This document shows positions 25,063 through 35,554 of a DNA stretch of 64,000 nt, piece after piece; positions within the stretch are counted from its first letter, which is position 1, and every line of letters begins with the position of its first letter. Below the pieces are notes generated by a model. It saw only the letters and a program-made list of their open reading frames with translations. It was not told the DNA's origin and did not search any database. Both the position numbers and the translations under genes were made by a program. This stretch comes from JAPLSN01 sp964482955 (GTDB lineage: Bacteria > Spirochaetota > Spirochaetia > Treponematales > UBA12059), in assembly GCA_964482955.1 (NCBI GenBank), contig CAYZZW010000012.1, positions 1-64,000 on the forward strand, given 5' to 3'.

Positions 25063-26283
25063 ATGGGCAAGCAGGGACGCGATCAGACCACGAAGGGCGA
25101 AAAACGGCGGAACGTGCCGGTTCAAACGAAGATACTCGGGATCGGCGCGGCTGTCGTCGTCGTAATCGCGATCGTCGGCTTTATCGCCCTGACCGCGAAG
25201 CCGACGGCGCTCCTCTTCGGCCTGGACAAGGGCGAACGCGACGCCGCGGCGTACCTCGCCGGCGACCGGGCCACGGTCGTGACGGCCGATGGCGCGTTCC
25301 GAGCGGGCGGCCGGGAAAACGGCGCGGCCCTCGTCGTCGCGCGGCTCGGCAAGTCCTTGGCGCTCGATCCGCAGCGCTACCATGAGCTTCCCGACGCGCT
25401 CCTCATGCGGACGGTGCCGAGCCTCCGGAACGCCGCCCTCGTGGCGGGCAAGCGGCTCGCGATGCCGCTCTTCGTGGATCATTTCGAGCTCATGTGGAAC
25501 GTCGAGCGCGTGAAGAAGCTGGGTCTCCCGGAGATCCGGACCATGGCCGAACTCGAGCACGCGCTGGCGGGACTCAAGAAGAACGGTTTCCCGCTCGCGT
25601 TCGCGGGCAAGGACGACGAAACCCTGCTCCTCGTCGCGTCCGCGTTCATCCTGTCCGAAGGCGGCGTTCCGGCGTACCGGGCCGCCGTCGACGCGATCGC
25701 CTCGGGCTCCCCGCTCAAGGACCTGCTCGGCACGGCGCTGCGGACTAGCCCCCGGGGGGACGTCGTCACGTTCGCTTCGGCGCTCGGGCGGCTCGCGCGG
25801 TGGATGAAGGAAGGGTGGGTGCATCCCGAGTGGCATGCCCTCGGCCACGACGATATCCGGAAGCTGGTCGAAGGCGGACAGATCGACCTGACGCTGCAGC
25901 TCCTCTCGTTCCACCGAGGCATCGCGTACCAGGCCGTGTCCCGCTACGATTCGGGCCGCTTCCCCGCCGCGCTCGCGGAAGCCGAGTCCGGCATCGTGGC
26001 GCCAGTGACGGTGGCGGCGGCGAAACGCGACGATCGGAAGGCTCTCGCGGCGCTGGAGTCGATGGCGGACAAGGACAAGGGAGCCGAAGCGTCGCGTCTT
26101 TCCGGCCGCTCGAGCGCGATAGCCGCGGCCCAAGCCGCGGACGTTCAGACGGCGGACGCGCTCCAGTTCGTCGCCGCGTCGAATGTTGTCGTGTGCGGCT
26201 TGTACCGGGACGCGTTCGCGGACGAAAAGGCGGCCAAAACCTTCGCCGACGAGCTGCGCGCGTGGCTCAGGACCGCAAAGTAG
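25063..26283 (+). CDS. membrane-anchored extracellular solute-binding-type protein
   Basis: 406 residues. A basic N-terminus precedes one membrane helix (about 24-44) that serves as an uncleaved anchor; there is no lipobox. The rest matches the type 1 (maltose/oligosaccharide) binding fold in places: RLAMPLFVDHFELMWNVERVKKLGLPEIRTMAELEHAL and a later KEGWVHPEW. No permease or ATPase genes are nearby, so it is an orphan binding protein or a sensor. AAGGAG sits 8 bases before the ATG. A strong terminator follows. Confidence 0.82.
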   Translation: MGKQGRDQTTKGEKRRNVPVQTKILGIGAAVVVVIAIVGFIALTAKPTALLFGLDKGERDAAAYLAGDRATVVTADGAFRAGGRENGAALVVARLGKSLALDPQRYHELPDALLMRTVPSLRNAALVAGKRLAMPLFVDHFELMWNVERVKKLGLPEIRTMAELEHALAGLKKNGFPLAFAGKDDETLLLVASAFILSEGGVPAYRAAVDAIASGSPLKDLLGTALRTSPRGDVVTFASALGRLARWMKEGWVHPEWHALGHDDIRKLVEGGQIDLTLQLLSFHRGIAYQAVSRYDSGRFPAALAEAESGIVAPVTVAAAKRDDRKALAALESMADKDKGAEASRLSGRSSAIAAAQAADVQTADALQFVAASNVVVCGLYRDAFADEKAAKTFADELRAWLRTAK

Positions 26284-26326
26284 GGGAAATCGCCGCGCGC
26301 GCGGAACGGATTTGGGACGACGGTCA

Positions 26327-26365
26327 AAAAGAGAGCCGTCCGGGAAACCGGACGGCTCTTTCATT
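26327..26365. terminator. bidirectional intrinsic terminator
   Basis: Perfect 12-bp stem (26332-26343 with 26348-26359) and GAAA tetraloop. An A-run at 26326-26330 gives a T-run on the minus side and TTCATTT follows on the plus side, so it can end both the solute-binding-type gene and the long minus-strand gene that stops at 26408. Confidence 0.92.
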
Positions 26366-26407
26366 TGCCGAAAACCGGAGCCTGTACCGACCCCCTTCCG
26401 TGAAACG

Positions 26408-29400
26408 CTATTTCAGATTGGCGAGTTCCAGCTTGCTGCCGAGGTACCCGACCCAGGCTGTGCCGTTATTCTTGATGACATTGTTGACTCGGTACTGCTG
26501 GGCTACTTCGCTGGCTGGAATGACCTGCACCTCCCACTTGCCGGTAAACAATTCAGCAGCGTCGACGCCGTCCGCGAGATTGGACAGCGCGACCGTTGGA
26601 TGGGCGACCTTGACCGAATACAGCGTGTCCGCGTTCGACATGGCGAAATACGAGATGTACGGCACGATGTCGGTGACGGTGTCTCCGTCTACGTCGTAGT
26701 TTCTGATGCCGATGTCGGTAAACGAGCCGACCTGGTTGTACGCGTCCACCGTGTAGGTCTTGATGGACGCGTCGGTGCAGTCGTACGTCGGAAGATAGGC
26801 GTAGCGCAGGTCTCCTCCCGAGGTTTTCTGGTAGGAGAGGTGGATGCCTCCCTTGGCGCCGCCGTCGGTGGCGATGGAGACGTATTTGCCCGCGTCTCCG
26901 CTGTCGATGGTCCGCTCGGTCCACGCGGTGCCGCAGCCGGCTACGGCGGTGTCGACGCCGCCCATCGTGGTAATCAGCGAGGTTCCCGTTCCCGGGGCGG
27001 TAAAGCCGATCGAGGATCCCGTGCCCGTATTGAACGATCTGACTACGACTTTTCGCGTGGCGGCCGTCGCGTCCACTTCCGCCCACGCGTTGTAGCCATT
27101 GGACAGGAAGGCGGACAGCTGATACGCGAACTCGTACATGTTGTTCGTGGCGCCGGGATCGTAGACGAAGGTAATCGCATTTCCGGAATTTGCAGGGGTG
27201 CCGTCTACGGTAAGCCTAAAGGTGTAGGAGCCGGCCGCGGGCGCGGTGGTGCCGGTAAATGCCTGATAGCCTGAGAAGCTTGTGGTCGGATTCGGGTTGT
27301 ACTTGAGCTTGAGGGCGCTCGCATACGGGTCGAACCACGCTACTATGGCCGTACCGTCATTTGTGTACCCGACAGCCGAATGGGGGCTGTTCGCGTCGGC
27401 GCCCGCGATGGCGACGAAGCCCTGGGTGTAGTTCTTGGTGCCGGAAGTGAACTTGGAGATGGCCTGGTGGGTTTGATCCCAGTTTGCGCCGCCTTCGCGG
27501 TACGGGATGAGGGTAGAGTACGCGGTACCCGTAACGATCGTTCCGACTTCCTTGTATCCATCACCGGCATCCACGGCTACCCCGGTTCCAACCCTGAATA
27601 TGCGTGCCTTGAGCAGTTTCTGGGTCGAATCGTAGTAACTCAAATACACCGTGCTGTCTGCCGCGTTGCCTTTGACCTTGATGTCCGGCAGCTGTACCCG
27701 ATCGAGTTTATTGAGATTGGAGCCGTTCCAGTTGGACTCGATCCAGAGGGCGCGCCCTCCGGCTGCCGTGGCATATTCGGCGAGATTCGCCACGTTCGTA
27801 GTCCGGTTATAGGAAAGTCCGAAGTGCGAAGGCTGATTTCCCCAACCAGTGACCGGGGTAGTCTCGGTATCTCCGCACTGTGCCACCTGGAAGTACTGGC
27901 CGGCATCGTTCAACGCCAGACGGTTGTCGAAGTAACGGGTGTACGATGAGCGCGTCTGGATAGGCGTGGTTGACGAATCGAGCGCGACGGCCGCATTGGT
28001 ATCTCTGTAGCCGAAGCTGAAATTGAGGGTATTGCTGCCTGTGTAACCGGCCATGTCGAACATGCGGGTTTCGCCGTAGTTGATCTGAGACAGATCCCAG
28101 ACGTTCATATAGCGGTCGTCCGTCAGCCTGTCGTTGTTGCGGCCGTTCGCCTCCCTGTTGCCCTGCACGTCGGCGTTCGCGCTGTTGAGCGCGCCGATGT
28201 AAGTAGAGCTCGCGCCGACCCGGTTGATGAAGTTGAGATAACCCGAAGCGGTAGCCGGGGCTATGCTCACCGTATAGGAGGTGTTGGCTGGCTTGCCGAC
28301 CGTGGCGACGAATCCGGTCAAGGAAGATCCGCCGGCGATGATGTTGAATCCCGAGTCGACGCCGACCTTTTCGGGGCCGATCTTGATCGTGTTGGGGTTC
28401 AGGTTGAATCCCGTGATCACGATGGACTCGCCCGTGGCGGCCGCGCTGTTCGTGCGCACCGGGTAAAAGCCGAGCGCGCTTCGGTTGTAGTCGCTCGGGT
28501 GGAGGGGACTGGCCTTGCTGAGCGCGGTGGTGATCTCCGAGACGTACGGCACTACGTCCACCTGGTAGAAGGGCTTCTGGTGCGAATCGAGATAGATGGT
28601 GTATGCCGTGATCGTCTGGTCTATGGCCGACGAGAACACGATCGTGCCCGCGGCGTACGACGTGATGCGCGCGGCGTAGGCCTGGTCGCCTGAGCCGAGC
28701 ATGATGAGTTGACCGGCCTTGATGGCCGGGTTGGCCGTTATCACGATACTATTGTTGGCGGGGCGCGTGCCGGTGCCGGTCAGCGTATTCAAAGCCTCGG
28801 TCGCGACGCTCGGGGCGACCGCGCGGTCTTCGGCTACGACGCGGATGACGCGGTCAAGGTCGGCTATGTTCGCGAAGTTGGCGGCTTTGCCGGTGTCGAT
28901 ATCCAATTGCCACGAGGCGCGGTGGCCGTCCTGGCCGATGCCGGCGTCGGTGACGGACGCCTTCCATCCGTTGCTCCACTGGTTGACGGGCGTCCAGGTA
29001 CCGCTGGCGTACGTTGCGATGAGCGTGTAACCCGCATAGAAGCTGGCGCCTCCCTTGAGCGTGCCGCCCGTGAACGTGTACCCGTCCATGTAGGCGTAGA
29101 GCGCGGTCAGGCGCTGATCGTCGTAGGCGACGCCGCGGACGCTGATCTGGCCGGAGACGTCCGGGTCGGCGCCGTACAGCGTCACGCCCGTGATCTCGAT
29201 GTGGCCGTTAGCCTTAGAATTGCCGTAGAGGGAGTTGTCCGTGGAGGAGTTCCAGTAGAACGGCCTGATGGCGGCGGTGGGCGGCACGCCGTCGACGTAA
29301 TCCACCGTGATGGTGGCGCCGCGCGTGATGTCGAGCGTGGTCGAGCCGGGCGTGCCTTCGGCCGTCGAATCCCAGATAGCCATGGTGAAGGTCCTCGAAC

Positions 29401-32400
29401 CGTCGCCCATGGTGCCGAGATCGGCGTCGTCGATGGTCGTGATCGGCGCGATGGTGCCCGAAGTGCGGAGCGCGTAGTTGTTGAGCGTGTAGGCTCCGGT
29501 CATCCAGAGCTTGAGATCGCCGTTGCCGTTCGTCACGACCGGTTCGATGTACATCGGGCCGTCCTTGACGACGAACGGGAAGGCCTTGGTTTCGCTCGCG
29601 TCGGTGGCGCTTGCGAATGAGTACTGGATGCGCTCGCCGGTATCGGTGGTATTGCCGTTGCCGTTCAGGTCGGAGCCGAGGATGACGGCACCCATGCGCG
29701 GACCGTTGTTCTTCACCTTGTAGTTCGACGTGACGTAGTGCTGGGCGTTGCCGGCCTTGTCGTAGACCACGTAGTGGATCTCGATGTTGCCGTCGGGGAT
29801 CCAGTCCGAGCGGATGTCGACCGACCACGTGTAGGTGATGCCCGAGGTCTGCTTGAGGTATTCGGTAAAGTAGTCGCGGTCGTCGTTCACGAAGGAATAG
29901 ACGAGGTACGATTGGTTCGGGCCTATGGCCACGTCGGCACCGGTCCACTCGACCTTGCCGGAGACTTTCGTGAACGCGGAGACGAAGCGCTTTTCACCGT
30001 TGATGATCACCATGTCGCCGACGGCGATGTCGTTGTTGCCGGCCAGCGCGGCCGCGGTGAAGGATTTTTCCTCGCCGGCGATGCGCGTTACGGTGCCGGA
30101 GGCGGACTTGACGCTTTCGACCGTGTCCTTGTGGTCGACCTGGAGCGCGAGGCGCACCGTGTAGGAAAGATCCGACAGCGGCGCGCTTCCGATCCAGTCG
30201 ATCTTGCCGGTCGCCGAGTCGAAGGCGCTGATGGTGCACTTGTTCGAGCCGACCATGATGGTCTGGCCCGGCATGATGACGCCGTTGCCGATCAAGGCTG
30301 CGTCGGTGAGGCTCGTCGTCAAGGTGCGGCTTCCGACGGTACCGCGCAGGGTCGGCTGGTAGTTGGCCCAGTCCGTCGCGTTCAGGGACGCGGTCGCGAT
30401 CGACGTGCTGCTCTTGCCGGGGTAGTACAGGAGGTCGCCGCCGAAGGGCGCGACGAGATCCTTCCGGACGAAGTAGACCTCCACGCGCTCCACGTCCGAG
30501 CCCGTGTCCTCCGCCGTACCTTTCACCTTGTACCAGCCGTTGTCCTGCACGACCTGCGGCGGGCTTACGGCGGCGTCGAGGGTGCCGGTCGGCTTCTGGT
30601 TGTCGAAGTAGAAGCGGACTTCGTAGACGCTTTCCTTGGGCGTGGCGCTGTTGTCGAGCGCGGTGATCGTGATCTGCTTGGTTCCCGAGGCTCCCGCGGC
30701 GAGATCGACGGGAATGGCCATTTCGTAGCCGTAATTCGGGGAGCTCGAGTACGCCGTCGGGAACCACGCGGGATTCAGCGCGAGCGATCCGGTCACGTCG
30801 CCGGAGACATTGATGGCCGAGATGCCGCCGTCGTCGGTGATGGAACCGCGGAGGTACACGGTGGAGCCCGACACGTACATGTTGAGGGAGTAGGGCAGCG
30901 AGTTTCCGTTGCCGGCCGTGGCGTCCGGATCGACGACGACGGCGCTCACCGTGCCGAAGGTCGGGACGTTCTTGTCGATGATGATGTCCATCGGCGCGCT
31001 CCACGTGCCGTAGGTGCCGTAGATGTCGCGGGCGCGCACGCTGATCTTGATGGTCTTCGTGCCCGAAGACGGATTGAGCTTCCCGTCGGAGTTGATCGTG
31101 TAGTACCAGTTGGACGAGCCGTTGACCTTGAGGCCGTTTCCGGCGCCGTACCAGTTCGCGCCGTAGAGGCTGACGTTGTCGTCGTGGCTGTCGAAGGTGC
31201 CGTCCGAGTCGGCGTCGAGGCGCATGTAGACTTCATTGACGGCGTCGTCGTCGGTAGCCAAGCCGTACACGCGGATGGCGCCGCCCAGGGTCTTGCCCGG
31301 GGCGTCGGGGTACGAGACGGTGACCTTCGGCTTGTCCCCGCCCGGATCGAGGAGGATCATGTAGTCGCCGAGCGTGGTGATGGCCTGGTTGCCGGCCTTG
31401 TCCGTGGCGCGGATCTGGATCGGGAACTCCCAGATCTCGTCCAGGTTCGTGTCCTTGGACTCGGCGCTCACGTAGGGCGCCGTTCCCGCGGACGTGATGT
31501 CCACCGGCGTGCCGGACGTGCCGGGCGTCGTTGAGACCTTGAACGTATCATCGGTCTTCTGCACGACGTAATAGGTGGTCGTGGCGTTGAGGGGGGCGGG
31601 CAGACTCGACGTGCCGCCGAAGTACACCGCGGTGCCGTTCACGTAACCGTGCGCCGCCACGGTAAGGAAGTCCGTGCCGGCGTCGACGGTCGTGATGGCC
31701 TTGCCTGCGTAGAGATCGGACTTGTTGGCGCCCGTGAGGCCGATTTCCCAGCTGTAGATGCTGCCGCCGACGGCCGTCCACGATTCGGATGCGGCGTTGT
31801 AGCCGAGCTTGTACTCGACCGTGGCGAGGCCCGCGTGCTCGTCGAGCGCGGTGCCTTTCACGGTGACGTCGCCGTTCACGACTTCGTTGTTGGCCGGCGT
31901 CGTCCACGCGTAGGTGGGGGCCTTGTTGTCGACGATGATCGTGCGGTCGAGGGGCGTCGTGAGGCCCGAGTTGTCCTCCACGACGATCGACGTGGCGAGC
32001 GCGCCGTTCGTCACGATGCCGGTCACGTTGAAGACCGCGGAGTCGTAGCGGTTGTAGGTGACGCCCAGGATGTCTTCGGTTCCGCTCGAGGTGGTGACGA
32101 CGGAGCTGGCGGGAGTCGCGCCGGGCACCGAGAAGGTCACCTGCTTGATGCCGCTCGTGTCCTTCGCCAGAACGCGGAGCGCGAACTGGCCGGTCGACGA
32201 GCCGCCGAAGGGCATGTTCGTGTCGAGGTCCACGACGGCAGCGAGGTCGATGGGCGCCGTGCGGTCGACCCTGACCGTCGTGTAGACGGTCGGGTTGGTT
32301 TCGTCGACGTCGAAGGAGACGGAGGTTTCGATGTAGCCGGCGCCGTTTTCGACGCGGGGCTTGTCGAGGGGCGATATCGCGCCGGTGGTGAAGACCTTCG

Positions 32401-35400
32401 AGTTCTTGTCAGTGACTTCGAAGACGATGGTCTTCGTCCCGTCGCCCGCGCTGGCGGTGTAGGCGAAGGTGCCGCCGGACAGCGGCACCGCGGTCCAGGA
32501 GGTTCCGCCGTTTTCGCTCACGCGGAAGCCGGTGGCCGGATTGATCGTGCCGTCGTCGTCCGAGACGCTGCCGAAGACCGTGCGCGACATCTTGAGGGTC
32601 GTGCGCGACGGTACGCCGTCGGCGTCGATGTTCGACAGCTTGATGACGGGTCGGTCGGAATCCTGGTCCACGTGGATGACGCGGACGGCGGGGGCCGACG
32701 GCGCGACGGTCATGTCGTTGCCGGCGGCGTCGACCGCGACGACGTAGACGTTGAAATCGGCGTCTTCCGTGAGGGTCGTCGTGTTGACCGTGATGTCGAA
32801 GGCGTACTTCTGCCCGGTGAGGAGGTCGTAACCGCCGGGGAAGGCGGGGGCGCTCGTCGCCACTTTGTAGTACACGTTCTGGACCTGGAAGTCGTCGGCC
32901 ACCGTGCCCGTCACGTGGATGGTGCCGTTGACGACGGCGGCGTTGTCAGGCGTCAGGAAGGTGACGGTCGGCGCCTGGTGGTCGTAGACGACCTGCATGG
33001 TGCCCGAGCCGGTCTTGGCCGGATTCGACATGTCCGTGGCTTCCACGCGGATGGAATTCGAGCCGCCCGCGCCGGTGAGCCACGCCTTGTCCACGTTGAA
33101 GCTGAACGTGAAGTTCGGGGCCGTGCCGCCCGTGACCGAGGCGGTGGCGCGCGGAGTGCCGTTCACATAGAGGGCGACGCCGCCCGTCGCGATGGCTTGG
33201 TCTTCGGTGATCGTGCCGGTCAGCGTGAAGCTGTCCTTGACGTACGAGCCGGAAACCGGGCTGAAGCCGGCCACGACCGGCACGTCGTTGTCGACGATGA
33301 AGGCGATGGTGGACGTCTGGTTCCAGTAATTGACTTCCGGCAACGAACCGGAGCCGAAGTTGCCCACCACGGAATTGAGGTCGCGGGCGCGCACTTGCAG
33401 GCGGTAGCTGCCGGAGGCCAGGCCGCCGAGGCCGTAGGTCCACGACGTGCTGAGCGCGGACCCGCTCTTGGAGGTCACGTTCGCCCAGGGCACCTGGACG
33501 CTCCACGAACCCGAACCGGGCGAGGATTCCTTTTCGATCTGCATCTGGATGGCGCTCGCGTCGGAGGAGACGCCGTCGTCGTCGCCGGCGGTGCCGGAAA
33601 CGATGAAGGTGCCGCCGACCGTGTTGCCGGCGCTCAGGTTGTTGACCGCCACCGAAGGCTTGTCCGTGCTCTGGAGCACGGTGAAGGCGCGCGACGTTTC
33701 CGCGACGTTGCCGGCCGTGTCGTATGAGCGCACCCACAGTGTGTGGGAGCCGTCTGAGAGGCCCTGCGTGTTCACGGTGTTCGACCACGAGTAGGTGCCC
33801 GTGATCTGCGCGTAGGTGCCGGAATCGATCTTGGCTTCCACCTTGGACAGGACGGTGATGAAGGCGTCGCCCGAGCCGTCCGTGGTGGTGCCGCGGAAGG
33901 TCACGGAGCCGTTCAGGTTCGAGCCCGGGTCGTTGATGGAGACGATGGGCGCGTCGACGTCCATGATGATGAGGACTTCGCTCTGGCCCCAGACGCCGAA
34001 GTTGTCCCTGGCGCGCACGCGCACTTGCGTCGAGCCGCCGGGCAAGCCCGACAGAGAAAGCTCGTAACTCGACCAGGATGCGGTGTTCGTGCCGATACCC
34101 GTGACGCCGGTGATGGCGGTCCACGGATTGCTGCCGACCTGGATTTCGACGGCGGCTATCGAATTGCCGACGCCGTCGCGGTTGGCGGATCCCGTCACGA
34201 GGATGTGCTGATCCTTTCCATAATAAAGCTTCCAGGCGGTCGGCAGGCTCGTGTTGATGCTGACGAGGGGCCGACCGTCGTCGATGATCACGTAGCGGAC
34301 GCCCGAGACGCCATAGACGCTGTCGGCCGTCGGAACTCCGCCGACGGCCATCTTGTCGCGGGCGCGGAGCTGGATCTTGTAGATGCCGTTCGTGCCGGGG
34401 AGCGGGAAGCTCCAGCGCTGCTCATAGCCCTTGCCGAACGACGATTCGTACGTCAGCGTGTTCCACGACGCGGCGTTGATGTCGCCCGTCGAGACGACAT
34501 AGCGGTATTCGACGCCCATGGGATTCACGTTGAGGTCGTCGTCGCGGATGGTGCCGTTGGCCTTCGTGCCGCCGGCGTAGCGTTCCGCGGTCGCCTCGCT
34601 CACGCAGTCTTCGCCCGGGGTGACGAAGGTGAAGGTCGGCTGGTCGCTGTTGACGTTGACTTGAAGGAGCGTCGCGGTGTTCGCGGTCCCCGCGTCGGTG
34701 TCCTTCCGTTGGCCGGCGAGCGCGCCTTTGTCGAATGCGAGGCCGCTGATGGTGTCGGCGTCGTTTGTTTTGGAATCGAGCAGGTCGACCTGGGACGCGG
34801 TTACCTGGGAATTGGCGTTAAGCTGGAAGAGGGACTTGTACTCGTACTGGTAGGCATTCTTGTTGCCGCCTTCGTCCGTGGCGGTAACCACTACGGTCAA
34901 ATCTTCGTCGCTGAGGCCGTACGCGGGATCGGCCGCGTTGAAAATGACGTTCCATTTCGGGTAGGTCGCCGAATTCCCCGTGTAGAAAGGCGTGGTCTGA
35001 CCGGATTTATAGAGGGCGACGCTGACGCCGACGATGGCGGACATGCCGTCGTAGGAATCGCCGGCTATCGAGATGTTGCCGTTGTACTCGACATCGAGGG
35101 CGAGCGGAGTGTCCATGAGCACGGTGGGGGCGCGGTTGTCGAAGGTGATGAGGACGCGGTCTTCCGTGGAGTTGCCGCGGGCGTCCTTGAGGGTGACGGC
35201 GATGGTGTAGGGGCCGTCGGGGAAGGCCGTCGTGTCGACCGCGGCGGTCGCCCACGCGTTGCCGGTGACGGTGGTCGGGTAGGTGCCTCTCACGTCGCCC
35301 GTCGCCTTGTCCAGGATGCGGACTTCGGCGCTCGCGAGGCCGTAGTTGTCGGCGGCTTGGCCCGAAATGACGATCGAGCCCGACCGGTACGATCCCTGGC

Positions 35401-35554
35401 CGGGGCTCACGCTGATGGACTTGGGGGCTTCCATGTCGATGGCGTCCCCCAGGCCGAAGAGCGGGCTTTTGCAGGCGCTCAAGCCGAGAGCGGCCGAGAA
35501 GACGATCGCGAGCGCGATGAGCGCGGCGAATGCGGATTTGGTGGAACGCGTCAT
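26408..35554 (-). CDS. giant repeat lipoprotein with many Ig-like domains (3048 residues)
   Basis: A signal peptide ends in the lipobox LSAC with Cys28 as the lipidated residue. The rest, until about residue 2300, is a string of roughly 20-25 Ig-like (Big-type) modules of 90-110 residues, recognisable by recurring joints such as DNRAPTV, DNDVPVV, DNKAPT and by GTAxDD and VxVxxxD strands. The C-terminal 650 residues are less repetitive, with beta-propeller-like or lectin-like pieces (YYDSTQKLLKARIF, HLSYQKTSGGDLRYAY). It is likely a surface adhesin or giant scaffold anchored by lipid. The C-terminal coding part (26.4-28.5 kb) appears less GC-rich than the rest. No secretion partner is adjacent. 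AGGGG precedes the ATG. Confidence 0.9.
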   Translation of the reverse strand: MTRSTKSAFAALIALAIVFSAALGLSACKSPLFGLGDAIDMEAPKSISVSPGQGSYRSGSIVISGQAADNYGLASAEVRILDKATGDVRGTYPTTVTGNAWATAAVDTTAFPDGPYTIAVTLKDARGNSTEDRVLITFDNRAPTVLMDTPLALDVEYNGNISIAGDSYDGMSAIVGVSVALYKSGQTTPFYTGNSATYPKWNVIFNAADPAYGLSDEDLTVVVTATDEGGNKNAYQYEYKSLFQLNANSQVTASQVDLLDSKTNDADTISGLAFDKGALAGQRKDTDAGTANTATLLQVNVNSDQPTFTFVTPGEDCVSEATAERYAGGTKANGTIRDDDLNVNPMGVEYRYVVSTGDINAASWNTLTYESSFGKGYEQRWSFPLPGTNGIYKIQLRARDKMAVGGVPTADSVYGVSGVRYVIIDDGRPLVSINTSLPTAWKLYYGKDQHILVTGSANRDGVGNSIAAVEIQVGSNPWTAITGVTGIGTNTASWSSYELSLSGLPGGSTQVRVRARDNFGVWGQSEVLIIMDVDAPIVSINDPGSNLNGSVTFRGTTTDGSGDAFITVLSKVEAKIDSGTYAQITGTYSWSNTVNTQGLSDGSHTLWVRSYDTAGNVAETSRAFTVLQSTDKPSVAVNNLSAGNTVGGTFIVSGTAGDDDGVSSDASAIQMQIEKESSPGSGSWSVQVPWANVTSKSGSALSTSWTYGLGGLASGSYRLQVRARDLNSVVGNFGSGSLPEVNYWNQTSTIAFIVDNDVPVVAGFSPVSGSYVKDSFTLTGTITEDQAIATGGVALYVNGTPRATASVTGGTAPNFTFSFNVDKAWLTGAGGSNSIRVEATDMSNPAKTGSGTMQVVYDHQAPTVTFLTPDNAAVVNGTIHVTGTVADDFQVQNVYYKVATSAPAFPGGYDLLTGQKYAFDITVNTTTLTEDADFNVYVVAVDAAGNDMTVAPSAPAVRVIHVDQDSDRPVIKLSNIDADGVPSRTTLKMSRTVFGSVSDDDGTINPATGFRVSENGGTSWTAVPLSGGTFAYTASAGDGTKTIVFEVTDKNSKVFTTGAISPLDKPRVENGAGYIETSVSFDVDETNPTVYTTVRVDRTAPIDLAAVVDLDTNMPFGGSSTGQFALRVLAKDTSGIKQVTFSVPGATPASSVVTTSSGTEDILGVTYNRYDSAVFNVTGIVTNGALATSIVVEDNSGLTTPLDRTIIVDNKAPTYAWTTPANNEVVNGDVTVKGTALDEHAGLATVEYKLGYNAASESWTAVGGSIYSWEIGLTGANKSDLYAGKAITTVDAGTDFLTVAAHGYVNGTAVYFGGTSSLPAPLNATTTYYVVQKTDDTFKVSTTPGTSGTPVDITSAGTAPYVSAESKDTNLDEIWEFPIQIRATDKAGNQAITTLGDYMILLDPGGDKPKVTVSYPDAPGKTLGGAIRVYGLATDDDAVNEVYMRLDADSDGTFDSHDDNVSLYGANWYGAGNGLKVNGSSNWYYTINSDGKLNPSSGTKTIKISVRARDIYGTYGTWSAPMDIIIDKNVPTFGTVSAVVVDPDATAGNGNSLPYSLNMYVSGSTVYLRGSITDDGGISAINVSGDVTGSLALNPAWFPTAYSSSPNYGYEMAIPVDLAAGASGTKQITITALDNSATPKESVYEVRFYFDNQKPTGTLDAAVSPPQVVQDNGWYKVKGTAEDTGSDVERVEVYFVRKDLVAPFGGDLLYYPGKSSTSIATASLNATDWANYQPTLRGTVGSRTLTTSLTDAALIGNGVIMPGQTIMVGSNKCTISAFDSATGKIDWIGSAPLSDLSYTVRLALQVDHKDTVESVKSASGTVTRIAGEEKSFTAAALAGNNDIAVGDMVIINGEKRFVSAFTKVSGKVEWTGADVAIGPNQSYLVYSFVNDDRDYFTEYLKQTSGITYTWSVDIRSDWIPDGNIEIHYVVYDKAGNAQHYVTSNYKVKNNGPRMGAVILGSDLNGNGNTTDTGERIQYSFASATDASETKAFPFVVKDGPMYIEPVVTNGNGDLKLWMTGAYTLNNYALRTSGTIAPITTIDDADLGTMGDGSRTFTMAIWDSTAEGTPGSTTLDITRGATITVDYVDGVPPTAAIRPFYWNSSTDNSLYGNSKANGHIEITGVTLYGADPDVSGQISVRGVAYDDQRLTALYAYMDGYTFTGGTLKGGASFYAGYTLIATYASGTWTPVNQWSNGWKASVTDAGIGQDGHRASWQLDIDTGKAANFANIADLDRVIRVVAEDRAVAPSVATEALNTLTGTGTRPANNSIVITANPAIKAGQLIMLGSGDQAYAARITSYAAGTIVFSSAIDQTITAYTIYLDSHQKPFYQVDVVPYVSEITTALSKASPLHPSDYNRSALGFYPVRTNSAAATGESIVITGFNLNPNTIKIGPEKVGVDSGFNIIAGGSSLTGFVATVGKPANTSYTVSIAPATASGYLNFINRVGASSTYIGALNSANADVQGNREANGRNNDRLTDDRYMNVWDLSQINYGETRMFDMAGYTGSNTLNFSFGYRDTNAAVALDSSTTPIQTRSSYTRYFDNRLALNDAGQYFQVAQCGDTETTPVTGWGNQPSHFGLSYNRTTNVANLAEYATAAGGRALWIESNWNGSNLNKLDRVQLPDIKVKGNAADSTVYLSYYDSTQKLLKARIFRVGTGVAVDAGDGYKEVGTIVTGTAYSTLIPYREGGANWDQTHQAISKFTSGTKNYTQGFVAIAGADANSPHSAVGYTNDGTAIVAWFDPYASALKLKYNPNPTTSFSGYQAFTGTTAPAAGSYTFRLTVDGTPANSGNAITFVYDPGATNNMYEFAYQLSAFLSNGYNAWAEVDATAATRKVVVRSFNTGTGSSIGFTAPGTGTSLITTMGGVDTAVAGCGTAWTERTIDSGDAGKYVSIATDGGAKGGIHLSYQKTSGGDLRYAYLPTYDCTDASIKTYTVDAYNQVGSFTDIGIRNYDVDGDTVTDIVPYISYFAMSNADTLYSVKVAHPTVALSNLADGVDAAELFTGKWEVQVIPASEVAQQYRVNNVIKNNGTAWVGYLGSKLELANLK

